From: an uncultured Muribaculaceae bacterium
GTDB taxonomy: Bacteria; Bacteroidota; Bacteroidia; Bacteroidales; Muribaculaceae
NCBI GenBank assembly: GCA_910578035.1
Contig: CAJTOB010000005.1
Coordinates: 11,502-75,501 of the forward strand
Direction of reading: 5' to 3'
Length of the DNA stretch: 64,000 nucleotides
The translations under genes and the position numbers were made by a program. This document shows, in pieces, positions 41,646-49,938 of this stretch. Position 1 is the stretch's first letter. Every line of letters begins with the position of its first letter. Below the pieces are notes generated by a model that was not told the DNA's origin, ran no database searches, and saw nothing but the letters and a program-made list of their open reading frames with translations.

Positions 41646-42263
41646 TTAGATGTTGTTAATGACCTCAACACCGGCCTTGTCAAGGATAAGGACGTTGTTG
41701 TTGAGGACTGCATACGTATTAATGTCCGACGCAGTCATAAGTTTAGCGTCGGGCACATTTCGCATAGACAAATATACGTTATTATTCTTGTCCGCTAAAA
41801 CGAGAAGCACCTTTTTGCCGTCAACTTTGAGATTTTTAGCAAAATTTATGAATTCTTTAGTTTTAGGGGCTTCGAAATTGAGCGTATCGACCACGATGAT
41901 CTCGCCGGCAGCTGCCTTGAGCGAGAGAGCCGAACGACGTGCGAGGTCTTTGAGCTTCTTGTTGAGTTTGAAGCGGTAGTCACGGGGACGGGGACCGAAT
42001 ACACGGCCACCACCTACGAGGACGGGCGAGTTGATGTCGCCGATACGGCTGCCGCCGCCGCCTTTCTGCTTGTGGAGCTTGCGGGTAGAACCGCTCACTT
42101 CGCTACGTTCCTTGCTCTTATGAGTACCCTGACGCTGGTTGGCGAGGTACTGCTTCACATCGAGATAGAGGGCGTGCTCGTTGGGCTCGATGGCGAAAAC
42201 TTCGTCATTGAGTGTCACGCGGCCTGTTTCCTGGCCTTGCTGATTGTAAAGTGCGAGTTCCAT
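41646..42263 (-). CDS. rplD: Ribosomal protein L4
   Basis: The 205-residue protein has the long tunnel loop GTHKSKERSEVSGSTRKLHKQKGGGGSRIGDINSPVLVGGGRVFGPRPRDY and the Rossmann-like body with KKVLLVLADKNNNVYLSMRN. In E. coli L4 also represses the S10 operon; no obvious equivalent leader is seen here. The gene is 1 bp after rplC. Confidence 0.97.
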   Translation of the reverse strand: MELALYNQQGQETGRVTLNDEVFAIEPNEHALYLDVKQYLANQRQGTHKSKERSEVSGSTRKLHKQKGGGGSRIGDINSPVLVGGGRVFGPRPRDYRFKLNKKLKDLARRSALSLKAAAGEIIVVDTLNFEAPKTKEFINFAKNLKVDGKKVLLVLADKNNNVYLSMRNVPDAKLMTASDINTYAVLNNNVLILDKAGVEVINNI

Positions 42264-42264
42264 G

Positions 42265-42882
42265 TTACTTTTCGATTAAAACGATTGAACCCTTGCTGCC
42301 GGGGATGGAGCCCTTAATCATGATGAGGTTGTGCTCGGGTATTACTTTGATGACCTGAAGGTTCTGGACAGTCACGCGCTCGTTGCCTGTCTGGCCGGCC
42401 ATGCGCATGCCTTTGAAGACCTTTGCGGGGTAGGAGCAGGCGCCTACCGAGCCGGGTGCGCGGAGACGGTTGTGCTGGCCGTGTGTGCTCTGGCCCACAC
42501 CGCCGAAGCCATGGCGCTTAACAACGCCCTGGAAGCCCTTACCTTTGGAGATGCCTACAACGTCGACGAAGTCAGCTTCGGTGAAGAAGTCTGCACCGAT
42601 GGTGTCGCCTGTCTTGTAGCTGTCACCAAATCCTTTGAACTCGGCCAAGTGGCGCTTGGGAGTTACTCCGGCTTTGCGGAAGTGACCGAGCTCGGGCTGT
42701 GTGAGGTGCTTTTCTTTCTGCTCCTCGAAACCTAGCTGGAGGGCGGCATAGCCGTCATTTTCCACAGTCTTAACCTGAGTAACGACACAAGGACCTACTT
42801 CGATAACAGTGCACGGCACATTGCGGCCGTCGGCACTGAAAACGGATGTCATTCCGATTTTCTTTCCAATTAATCCTGGCAT
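42265..42882 (-). CDS. rplC: Ribosomal protein L3
   Basis: I use the ATG at 42882 (205 residues; MPGLIGKKIGMTSVFSADGRNVP), the normal L3 start. The frame stays open to 42957 but that would overlap rpsJ. Signature: GDTIGADFFTEADFVDVVGISKGKGFQGVVKRHGFGG, THGQHNRLRAPGSVGACSYPAKVFKGMRMAGQTG. It nucleates 50S assembly. Confidence 0.96.
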   Translation of the reverse strand: MPGLIGKKIGMTSVFSADGRNVPCTVIEVGPCVVTQVKTVENDGYAALQLGFEEQKEKHLTQPELGHFRKAGVTPKRHLAEFKGFGDSYKTGDTIGADFFTEADFVDVVGISKGKGFQGVVKRHGFGGVGQSTHGQHNRLRAPGSVGACSYPAKVFKGMRMAGQTGNERVTVQNLQVIKVIPEHNLIMIKGSIPGSKGSIVLIEK

Positions 42883-42934
42883 TTCTCTGTTAATTTGATA
42901 TTGTTGTTTGTATGAGGTGTCTTTATGTTTGCTC

Positions 42935-43240
42935 TTAGCACTTGATTTCGACTTCAACGCCGCTGGGGAGTTCGAGCTTCATGAGAGCGTCGACGATTTT
43001 GGGAGTAGCGTTGTAGATGTCGATGAGGCGCTTGTAGCTGCTGAGCTGGAACTGCTCGCGGCTCTTCTTGTTAACGAAGGTTGAGCGGTTGACGGTGAAG
43101 ATACGCTTGTGGGTGGGCAGGGGGATAGGACCGCTGATGACCGCGCCGATGCTCTTCACTGTCTTTACGATCTTCTCTGCGCTTTTGTCGACGAGAGTGT
43201 GGTCGTAAGATTTAAGTTTGATACGGATAACGGGATTCAT
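42935..43240 (-). CDS. rpsJ: Ribosomal protein S10
   Basis: The 101-residue protein reads MNPVIRIKLKSYDHTLVDKSAEKIVKTVKSIGAVISGPIPLPTHKRIFTVNRSTFVNKKSREQFQLSSYKRLIDIYNATPKIVDALMKLELPSGVEVEIKC, a full-length S10/NusE. It also takes part in transcription antitermination. It is 20 bp downstream of fusA; no tuf gene lies between, unlike in E. coli. Confidence 0.97.
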   Translation of the reverse strand: MNPVIRIKLKSYDHTLVDKSAEKIVKTVKSIGAVISGPIPLPTHKRIFTVNRSTFVNKKSREQFQLSSYKRLIDIYNATPKIVDALMKLELPSGVEVEIKC

Positions 43241-43260
43241 ATAGAGTTGTTATTTTTATT

Positions 43261-45387
43261 TTATTTAAGAAGGTCTACACGGCCCTGGCATTCGGTGAGC
43301 ACTTCCTTGGCAATCGAGCTCGATACTTCGGAGTAGTGCGAGAAGCTCATGGTTGAGGTTGCACGGCCAGAGGTGATGGTACGGAGGGCTGTCACGTAAC
43401 CGAACATTTCGGCCAGAGGAGCCTTTGCCTTAACCACACGTGCGCCTGAACGGCTGCTTTCCATGCCTTCTACCTGACCGCGGCGCTTGTTGAGGTCGGA
43501 GATAACGTCGCCCATCGATTCTTCGGGGGTAACGACTTCGATCTTCATGATAGGCTCAAGAAGAACGGGACCGGCCTTTTCGCAGGCTTTCTTGAATGCC
43601 TGGATTGCGCAGAGTTCGAACGAAAGCTGGTCGGAGTCAACGGGGTGGAACGAACCGTCGATAACGGTAACCTTGAGGTGTTCCACGGGGTATCCGGCAA
43701 GCACACCGTTCTTCATCGCGGTAGTGAAGCCCTTCTGGATAGAGGGAATGAATTCCTTGGGAATGTTACCGCCCTTAACTTCGTCTACAAACTGGAGGTT
43801 GCCTTCGAAGCCTTCGTCAACGGGTTCGACACGAACGATGATGTCGGCGAATTTACCGCGGCCACCGGTCTGCTTCTTGAATACTTCGCGGAGCTCGACG
43901 GGGCGAGTGATAGCTTCTTTGTATGTAACCTGAGGACGACCCTGGTTGCACTCTACCTTGAATTCGCGGCGGAGACGGTCGATGATGATGTCGAGGTGAA
44001 GCTCGCCCATACCGGAGATAACGGTCTGGCCGGTTTCTTCGTTTGTCTGCACGCGGAAGGTGGGGTCTTCTTCGGCAAGTTTCTGGAGGCCTACGCCGAG
44101 CTTGTCGAGGTCCTTCTGAGTCTTGGGCTCTACAGCGATACCAATCACGGGTTCGGGGAATTCCATAGCTTCGAGAACTATGGGAGCGTCTTCAGAGCAA
44201 AGAGTATCACCTGTGCGGATATCCTTGAAGCCTACACCGGCACCGATATCACCGCAACCGATTTTCTCCATCGGGTTCTGCTTGTTGGAGTGCATCTGGA
44301 AGAGACGGCTCACACGCTCTTTCTTGCCCGAACGTGCGTTGAACACGTAAGAACCGGCGTTGAGGTCGCCCGAGTAAACGCGGAAGAAGCACAGACGGCC
44401 AACATAGGGGTCGGTAGCAATCTTGAACGCGAGAGCGCACATGGGAGCGTCGCTCGAGGGTTCGCGGGTGATAATTTCATCGGGATTGTCAACAGAACGG
44501 CCTTCGATAGCACCACTGTCAACGGGACTGGGAAGGTATGAGCAGACAGCGTCGAGGAGGCACTGTACGCCTTTGTTCTTGAACGAAGAACCGCAAATCA
44601 TCGGAACGAGGTCCATCGAAAGGGTAGCCTTGCGGAGAGCGCGCTTGATTTCCTCTACAGTGATTGTAGAAGGATCGTCGAAGTACTTGGCCATGAGGTC
44701 GTCGTCGTATTCGGCGATTTTTTCAAGCATTTTGTCGCGCCACTGTTCTGCTTCTTCCTGCAACGAAGCGGGAATTTCTTCTACAGAATAGTCGGCACCC
44801 ATGGTCTCGTCGTGCCAGAAGATAGCCTTCATCTGAATGAGGTCGACAACACCCTTGAATGTTTCTTCAGCACCGATAGGTATCTGAATAGGACAGGGAT
44901 TTGCGCCGAGCACGTCCTGAAGCTGGCGTACCACTTCGAAGAAGTTGGCACCCGAGCGGTCCATCTTGTTTACGTATCCGATACGGGGTACGTTATACTT
45001 GTCAGCCTGGCGCCATACTGTTTCGCTCTGGGGCTCAACACCACCTACAGCACAGAAAGCAGCAACGGCACCGTCGAGTACACGGAGCGAACGCTCTACT
45101 TCGACAGTAAAGTCGACGTGTCCCGGGGTGTCAATCAGGTTGATTTTATATTTTTCATCATTATACTTCCAGAAAGTAGTGGTAGCGGCCGAGGTGATGG
45201 TAATGCCTCGTTCCTGCTCCTGCTCCATCCAGTCCATGGTGGCGGCACCGTCGTGCACCTCACCGATTTTGTGCGTAAGGCCTGTATAGAAAAGGATACG
45301 CTCCGATGTGGTGGTTTTGCCGGCGTCGATGTGAGCCATGATGCCGATGTTGCGGGTATACTTAAGAAGTTCGTCAGATTTTGCCAT
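43261..45387 (-). CDS. fusA: Elongation factor G
   Basis: The 708-residue translational GTPase drives translocation. GTP motifs are G1 AHIDAGKTTTSERIL, G2 RGITITSA, G3 DTPGHVDF and G4 NKMD. Domains II-V follow, including DIIIDRLRREFKVECNQGRPQVTYKEA in domain IV region and the C-terminal MSFSHYSEVSSSIAKEVL. Length is normal. It sits between rpsG and rpsJ in the str operon order. Confidence 0.97.
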   Translation of the reverse strand: MAKSDELLKYTRNIGIMAHIDAGKTTTSERILFYTGLTHKIGEVHDGAATMDWMEQEQERGITITSAATTTFWKYNDEKYKINLIDTPGHVDFTVEVERSLRVLDGAVAAFCAVGGVEPQSETVWRQADKYNVPRIGYVNKMDRSGANFFEVVRQLQDVLGANPCPIQIPIGAEETFKGVVDLIQMKAIFWHDETMGADYSVEEIPASLQEEAEQWRDKMLEKIAEYDDDLMAKYFDDPSTITVEEIKRALRKATLSMDLVPMICGSSFKNKGVQCLLDAVCSYLPSPVDSGAIEGRSVDNPDEIITREPSSDAPMCALAFKIATDPYVGRLCFFRVYSGDLNAGSYVFNARSGKKERVSRLFQMHSNKQNPMEKIGCGDIGAGVGFKDIRTGDTLCSEDAPIVLEAMEFPEPVIGIAVEPKTQKDLDKLGVGLQKLAEEDPTFRVQTNEETGQTVISGMGELHLDIIIDRLRREFKVECNQGRPQVTYKEAITRPVELREVFKKQTGGRGKFADIIVRVEPVDEGFEGNLQFVDEVKGGNIPKEFIPSIQKGFTTAMKNGVLAGYPVEHLKVTVIDGSFHPVDSDQLSFELCAIQAFKKACEKAGPVLLEPIMKIEVVTPEESMGDVISDLNKRRGQVEGMESSRSGARVVKAKAPLAEMFGYVTALRTITSGRATSTMSFSHYSEVSSSIAKEVLTECQGRVDLLK

Positions 45388-45426
45388 TTTAGGAATATCT
45401 ATTGGATTATCAACTAAAGAATAGGC

Positions 45427-45903
45427 TTAGAAGCGGAAGTGAGCGAAAGCACGGTTGGCCTCGGCCATCTTGTGCATGTCTTCTTTGCGCTTGAAAGCAC
45501 CGCCCTGCTGGTTGAATGCGTCGACGATTTCAGCGGCGAGCTTGTCGGCCATCGTCTTGCCACCACGTTTGCGGGCATAGAGAATTAGATTCTTCATTGA
45601 TATCGATTCCTTGCGGTCGGCACGGATTTCGGTAGGAACCTGAAAGGTTGCACCGCCTACACGGCGGCTCTTAACTTCTACCTGCGGAGTGACGTTCTCG
45701 AGCGCTTTTTTCCAAATATCGAGTGCGCTGAGTTCTTCGTTGGGCAGTTTCGACTTCACAGTCTGAAGTGCGTCGTAGAAGATGGTGAAGGCGGTATTTT
45801 TCTTACCGTCGTACATAAGGTGGTTGACGAATTTCGTCACTCGCACGTCATTGAAAACGGGATCGGGGAGAACGATCCGTTTCTTAGGCTTTGACTTTCT
45901 CAT
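45427..45903 (-). CDS. rpsG: Ribosomal protein S7
   Basis: The 158-residue primary 16S-binding protein has MRKSKPKKRIVLPDPVFNDVRVTKFVNHLMYDGKKNTAFTIFYDAL, VGGATFQVPTEIRADRKESISMKNLILYARKRGGKTMADKLAAEIVDAFNQQGGAFKRKEDMHKMAEANRAFAHFRF, all typical. In E. coli it represses the str operon from the S12-S7 spacer; the corresponding spacer here is 190 bp. Confidence 0.97.
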   Translation of the reverse strand: MRKSKPKKRIVLPDPVFNDVRVTKFVNHLMYDGKKNTAFTIFYDALQTVKSKLPNEELSALDIWKKALENVTPQVEVKSRRVGGATFQVPTEIRADRKESISMKNLILYARKRGGKTMADKLAAEIVDAFNQQGGAFKRKEDMHKMAEANRAFAHFRF

Positions 45904-46093
45904 TAGAGTTGTCTCGGTGTTGTTGTTTTTGATTGCTTGGTTGCTTGCTTCGTTATTCTTCAGCCATGGCGACCTCTGTCGCGGGCTTACTCAACCAAAA
46001 GAGTAGCTGCAAGAAATGCAAAAACGAGTTTAAAATTAATTGTTTAATCTCGCGGTGCGTTCAGATTCGCTTCACCCGCCTTAAAAAGGCAGA
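45904..46093 (-). other. Long rpsL-rpsG spacer with hairpin
   Basis: This 190-nt spacer has no perfect CAAAnnTA promoter motif. The RNA forms AGCC-c-GCGAC-AGAG-GTCGC-cat-GGCT between 45962 and 45987 on the minus strand. Position and length resemble the E. coli S7 translational control region, though sequence similarity is not claimed. Confidence 0.45.
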
Positions 46094-46483
46094 TTACTTC
46101 TTGGCTGCACCGGCCTTGGGACGCTTGGCTCCGTATTTGGAACGACGCTGTGTGCGGTCCTTCACCCCTGCGGTATCGAGAGTACCACGAACGATGTGAT
46201 AGCGTACACCGGGAAGGTCCTTAACACGACCGCCACGAACGAGCACGATTGAGTGTTCCTGCAGATTGTGGCCTTCGCCGGGAATGTAGGAGTTCACTTC
46301 CTTGCCATTGGTGAGACGGACACGGGCAACTTTACGCATTGCCGAGTTAGGTTTCTTGGGGGTGGTGGTGTACACACGCACACATACGCCGCGACGCTGG
46401 GGGCACGAGTCGAGAGCGGGGCTCTTGCTCTTGTCTTCCAGACGAACGCGTCCTTTGCGTACTAATTGCTGAATACTGGGCAT
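46094..46483 (-). CDS. rpsL: Ribosomal protein S12
   Basis: The 129-residue decoding-centre protein has MPSIQQLVRKGRVRLEDKSKSPALDSCPQRRGVCVRVYTTTPKKPNSAMRKVARVRL and PGEGHNLQEHSIVLVRGGRVKDLPGVRYHIVRGTLDTAGV. The streptomycin-sensitivity lysines of TTTPKKPNS and of the GRVKDLPG loop are wild type. It is the first gene of the superoperon. Confidence 0.97.
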   Translation of the reverse strand: MPSIQQLVRKGRVRLEDKSKSPALDSCPQRRGVCVRVYTTTPKKPNSAMRKVARVRLTNGKEVNSYIPGEGHNLQEHSIVLVRGGRVKDLPGVRYHIVRGTLDTAGVKDRTQRRSKYGAKRPKAGAAKK

Positions 46484-46653
46484 CTTAGTTTGTTTGTGTT
46501 GTTACTTATAGTATTTCTTTGTTCGTTTTCTCGTTTTTGTGCGAAGAGCCCACAGTTCAACCCGTAGGATTTACACGCCTACAACATCGCCCATTGCATT
46601 ATCATTCAACAGATTAGCAACGGAGCGACATGTGCGCATGCTCTTCAACGCCG
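46484..46653 (-). other. Leader of the ribosomal superoperon
   Basis: The predicted 5' UTR of about 165 nt contains a GTAGG/CCTAC hairpin (46564-46582) nested in a long-range 7-bp pairing GAAGAGC/GCTCTTC (46543-46549 with 46640-46646). It is long for this genome, where other leaders are about 17-35 nt, and suggests post-transcriptional control. Confidence 0.5.
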
Positions 46654-46685
46654 CAAAATTACTAATTATTTCGCTAACTACCAAA
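46654..46685 (-). promoter_or_regulatory. Promoter of the ribosomal protein superoperon
   Basis: On the minus strand TTTG (46682-46685), a 20-nt spacer and TAATTTTG (46654-46661) match the Bacteroidales consensus exactly. The start is near 46648. Confidence 0.75.
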
Positions 46686-46778
46686 CATTTTAGCCCTTTT
46701 TCGCGCAAAAATTTTTCAAAGAAAAAGATAGCGGCAAAATCAGGCATCGTCGGAACAGTTCCTGCACCGAATAAGCTC

Positions 46779-48107
46779 TTACTTACCGATACTCAAGACC
46801 CGCTCCCAAATGAGCTCCACAAACGACCGCGCGTCGGGCGCCATATAATCGACTCCGCCATAGTTCACATGGCCGCCGTCAGCCATAGAGCCTAACACCC
46901 AATAATTTTGCAAAGATTTCTCAAGTGTGAAACAGCGAACACGGTCACCGTCCGGCATAAAAGCCACATACCTGCACATCGGAATCTCATCAGGCACGGG
47001 AAAAGTCCATACATACACCTCCCGGCCTCCGACCTCATGCTTGCTCACATCAATTTCGGCCGCCGCAAAAGGAGAGCGCACTCCGTTTGCAGCCGCAATC
47101 TCATTGTTGATAGACCCGGGAGAACCAAAAAGCCAGTCCGGAGCCCCTATCTCATTTACTTGCGCGCCTACAGCCGGCAACCATCTGAAGAAATAGTCGT
47201 ATGGTCTCATCGGCGGCGTCTGAATATCACTCTCGAGACCGGCCGCCCACTCTTTGGACTGCGAGTCGACACAGTCTGATTCGGCAATGTCGCGACAAGC
47301 CTTCAAAGCCGCCGTCGTATCGCCTTGCAGATAATACAGATACGCTATATTATAGCGAACGAGCCCGTCGCATGGCCGCAGTTCAACAGCTCGCCGCATA
47401 TATGCGATAGCAGCCCCGGCATCGCCCGATTCAAACGACATTGCGCCCATCAGATTGAGAAGTTCCACATTTTCAGGAAAACGAGCCAAAGCCTTGTCGC
47501 CGAGAGCGGCTGCAACAGCCAACGAAGCCGAATCGCCGTCCATATAAATATCGCGCACATAATCGAAAGCCGCATCTGAAACGATGCTGTCAGCCGACGC
47601 GCCCAGAGTCTCACAGCCCGTCCAGAGCCAATTCCGCCCGGAGTCTGTCAATACACCTTCCACCACAGACGAGACCATGTTCCAGCGATGAAAACAGCCG
47701 GCCGCAGCCGCTTTGCCGAGCCGAAAATCGAGTCTGTCGGGAAATGCAGCAATTCCTCTGTCGATCTCAGCCATAGCGAGCTCATAGACAGAATCATTGC
47801 GAATCTGCCGCTCGGCAAGCGACCCCACTACCCTACCCGAAGAATCTGAAAGAATCAACGCGTCACCACCGGGAAGCGTATCGCCAGACAACTCTATGTA
47901 CGAACTCTGAGCACGGTTAAAAAGCAGATTGAACCTCGCCGGATACAACTCAGGGTCTGCAGAATCCGACGCTTCCCAAAGTCTGAGCAAACTATCGGCC
48001 GCTTCAAGACGCCCGTCTCTTATTGCAGAATTGAACTCCGACGTATAATCAGTCGCAAAACAAGCAAGAGCGACAGCAGCCAAAGAAGAGAACAACAACT
48101 TTTTCAT
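46779..48107 (-). CDS. Exported TPR-containing protein of unknown function
   Basis: The 442-residue protein has an N-terminal signal (MKKLLFSSLAAVALACFATD); LAVALAC-type spacing makes a lipoprotein possible. Residues 30-290 are helical with TPR-like units, clearest at LGDKALARFPENVELLNLMGAMSFESGDAGAAIAYMRRAVELRPCDGLVRYNIAYLYYLQGDTTAALKACRDIAES. The C-terminal 150 residues form a separate domain (PYDYFFRWLPAVGAQVNEIGAPDWLFGS; VYVWTFPVPDEIPMCRYVAFM; NYWVLGSMADGGHVNYGGVDYM). I do not recognise that domain. It is transcribed alone, with a -7 box at 48127-48134. Confidence 0.82.
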   Translation of the reverse strand: MKKLLFSSLAAVALACFATDYTSEFNSAIRDGRLEAADSLLRLWEASDSADPELYPARFNLLFNRAQSSYIELSGDTLPGGDALILSDSSGRVVGSLAERQIRNDSVYELAMAEIDRGIAAFPDRLDFRLGKAAAAGCFHRWNMVSSVVEGVLTDSGRNWLWTGCETLGASADSIVSDAAFDYVRDIYMDGDSASLAVAAALGDKALARFPENVELLNLMGAMSFESGDAGAAIAYMRRAVELRPCDGLVRYNIAYLYYLQGDTTAALKACRDIAESDCVDSQSKEWAAGLESDIQTPPMRPYDYFFRWLPAVGAQVNEIGAPDWLFGSPGSINNEIAAANGVRSPFAAAEIDVSKHEVGGREVYVWTFPVPDEIPMCRYVAFMPDGDRVRCFTLEKSLQNYWVLGSMADGGHVNYGGVDYMAPDARSFVELIWERVLSIGK

Positions 48108-48126
48108 AGCACAATATTTTATCTGC

Positions 48127-48134
48127 CAAATATA
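48127..48134 (-). promoter_or_regulatory. Putative -7 box of the TPR-protein gene
   Basis: The minus strand reads TATATTTG (perfect TAnnTTTG) about 20 nt upstream of the ATG; the -33 element would be CTTG at 20 nt, a one-base miss. Confidence 0.5.
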
Positions 48135-48325
48135 AGCATTTTACACCACTGCGCCAAGAAACATGAAGCCTCGGTAAATGTTAAATATAATTAAAACATC
48201 TATTCGTTATGCAATAGACAAGCACTCCGATAATCATTAATACAAACGCCTTCATTCATCTTACCTTAGAGGTTGTTTAATAAGCTCTTAATTCTTGCAA
48301 ACGCAAGCCAACCCACTCCGACGCC

Positions 48326-48763
48326 ATGAAGAAAATCACATTTAAGACAAGCCAGATTATCTCAAGCATGATTGCAGGCACCCTGTCTATGCTTGGTTTC
48401 TCAAGCTGCGACAATGCAGAATGCATGTACGGCACCCCTACCGGCCACTACGAAATAAAAGGAACAGTCACAGAGGAGTCCGGGCAGCCCGTAGAGGGAG
48501 CCAAGGTAATAATGCGCCACATAGGTAGAAATCATGTATTCACTGCTTATGGCGACACTGTCATCACAGATAGCAAAGGCGACTATATGCTGAAAACCGG
48601 CGGCTGGCCCGATAACAACATCCGGCTCGTCTGCAAACCCGAAGACAACGCCCTCGAAGCCGATTCCATAAATATGACTGTATCGTTCAAAGACAGCAAC
48701 GGCCCATGGAACGAAGGGACCGCCAGGGAAACCGTTGATTTCAGGCTCAAATTCAAGAAATGA
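48326..48763 (+). CDS. Radical-SAM-associated lipoprotein (rSAM/lipoprotein system)
   Basis: This 145-residue protein has a lipoprotein signal ending GFSSC (Cys28). After it comes ECMYGTPTGHYEIKGTV, where the C-x-Y-G-T-P (Cys33) and Y-x-IKG elements match what I recall of the lipoprotein family paired with radical SAM enzymes in Bacteroidales (TIGR04134-type). The rest is a carboxypeptidase-regulatory-like beta-sandwich (ESGQPVEGAKVIMRHIG, DSKGDYMLKTGGWPDNNIRLVCKP). It overlaps the radical SAM gene by 4 bp, so it is probably its substrate or carrier. The modification is unknown. Confidence 0.85.
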   Translation: MKKITFKTSQIISSMIAGTLSMLGFSSCDNAECMYGTPTGHYEIKGTVTEESGQPVEGAKVIMRHIGRNHVFTAYGDTVITDSKGDYMLKTGGWPDNNIRLVCKPEDNALEADSINMTVSFKDSNGPWNEGTARETVDFRLKFKK

Positions 48764-49836
48764 AACAATTGTCATTGCGGCGACGGCTGGCCCTGGAGAT
48801 ACACCGCAAACTGCACCGCGATAAAATCCGCGAGCATGCCTTGCGCCAGCTGTTCTGGGAATGCACGCAACGCTGCAATCTCAATTGCCGTCATTGCGGC
48901 AGCGACTGCAAAACTTCGTCGCTACAGCCCGACATGCCGGCAGAGGATTTTCTGCGCGCCATCGACAGCCTACTGCCGCATGTCGACCGCCACCGCCTCA
49001 ACATAGTCATCACCGGCGGCGAACCGCTCGTCCGCCACGACCTCGAAGACGTCGGCCTTGAGCTATACCGACGTGAATTGCCATGGGGAATAGTTACAAA
49101 CGGGCTCCTCCTCTCCCCTGCCCGCTTCGAGCGCCTCAGAGCGGCCGGAATACATAATCTCACCATAAGCCTCGACGGCGACGAGGAAGACCACAACTGG
49201 ATGCGGAGCAACCCGCTCTCTCACCGGCACGCTCTCGAGGCCATAGCAATGGTGGCAGCAACGCCCGACATAAACTTTGATGTGGTGACATGTGTGAACC
49301 AGCGCAACATCGACAAACTCGACGCCATAGCCGCCTCCCTCGAATCGAGGGGCGTAAGACGCTGGCGTCTTTTCACAATATTCCCCTCAGGGCGCGCCCG
49401 CGACTACCCCGAATTCAGTCTTTCGAAAGACCAATTCATAAGGCTGATGGATTATATCAAAGAGAAACGACATAGCGGCGGAATCCGCCCGAGCTACTGC
49501 TGCGAAGGCTTTCTGGGCAACTACGAAGGCGATGTCCGCGATGGTTTCTACCACTGCGACGCCGGCATAAGCGTCGGCTCGATACTTATCGACGGCTCTA
49601 TAGGCGCGTGCCCGAGCATACGCGCCGACTATACGCAGGGCAATATATATACCGATGATTTCTGGACTGTCTGGCAAACCCGCTTTGAGCGCTACCGCGA
49701 CCGCTCATGGATGAAAACAGGCATATGCGCCGACTGCAGTATGTTCCGCTACTGCGAAGGCAACGGTTTCCACCTCCGCGAAGCCGACGGCTCAATGAAG
49801 CATTGCTATTTTAGTAAAGTAATAAGTGATAAGTAA
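48760..49836 (+). CDS. Radical SAM/SPASM protein of the rSAM/lipoprotein system
   Basis: The 358-residue cytosolic enzyme has WECTQRCNLNCRHCGSDC, with the [4Fe-4S] motif C39-x3-C43-x2-C46 that binds SAM. NIVITGGEPLVRHDL is the GGE motif contacting the SAM amino group. TNGLLL and LTISLDGDEEDHNWMR follow in the TIM barrel. The C-terminal part is SPASM-like with many Cys: YCCEGF, FYHCDAGISVGSILIDGSIGACPS, NIYTDDFWTVWQ, GICADCSMFRYCEGNG and MKHCYF, enough for two auxiliary Fe-S clusters. I recall it as the TIGR04133-type family. Such enzymes install crosslinks or other modifications on peptides; the neighbouring lipoprotein is the likely target. Confidence 0.88.
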   Translation: MKQLSLRRRLALEIHRKLHRDKIREHALRQLFWECTQRCNLNCRHCGSDCKTSSLQPDMPAEDFLRAIDSLLPHVDRHRLNIVITGGEPLVRHDLEDVGLELYRRELPWGIVTNGLLLSPARFERLRAAGIHNLTISLDGDEEDHNWMRSNPLSHRHALEAIAMVAATPDINFDVVTCVNQRNIDKLDAIAASLESRGVRRWRLFTIFPSGRARDYPEFSLSKDQFIRLMDYIKEKRHSGGIRPSYCCEGFLGNYEGDVRDGFYHCDAGISVGSILIDGSIGACPSIRADYTQGNIYTDDFWTVWQTRFERYRDRSWMKTGICADCSMFRYCEGNGFHLREADGSMKHCYFSKVISDK

Positions 49837-49894
49837 TAAGTTAAGAAAATGGCTCCGTCTGCAACTTTGAGACGGAGCCATTATCTTAACTTAT
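49836..49894. terminator. Bidirectional terminator, 25-bp stem with one mismatch
   Basis: Positions 49836-49860 pair with 49870-49894 around a 9-nt loop. The GC core GGCTCCGTCT is followed by A-rich and T-rich flanks, serving the convergent radical SAM and hexosaminidase genes. The left arm begins at the last base of the radical SAM stop codon. Confidence 0.9.
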
Positions 49895-49938
49895 TTAACT
49901 ATTTACTTCTTTAACTCAGAATCAAATTCAACCCGGAA

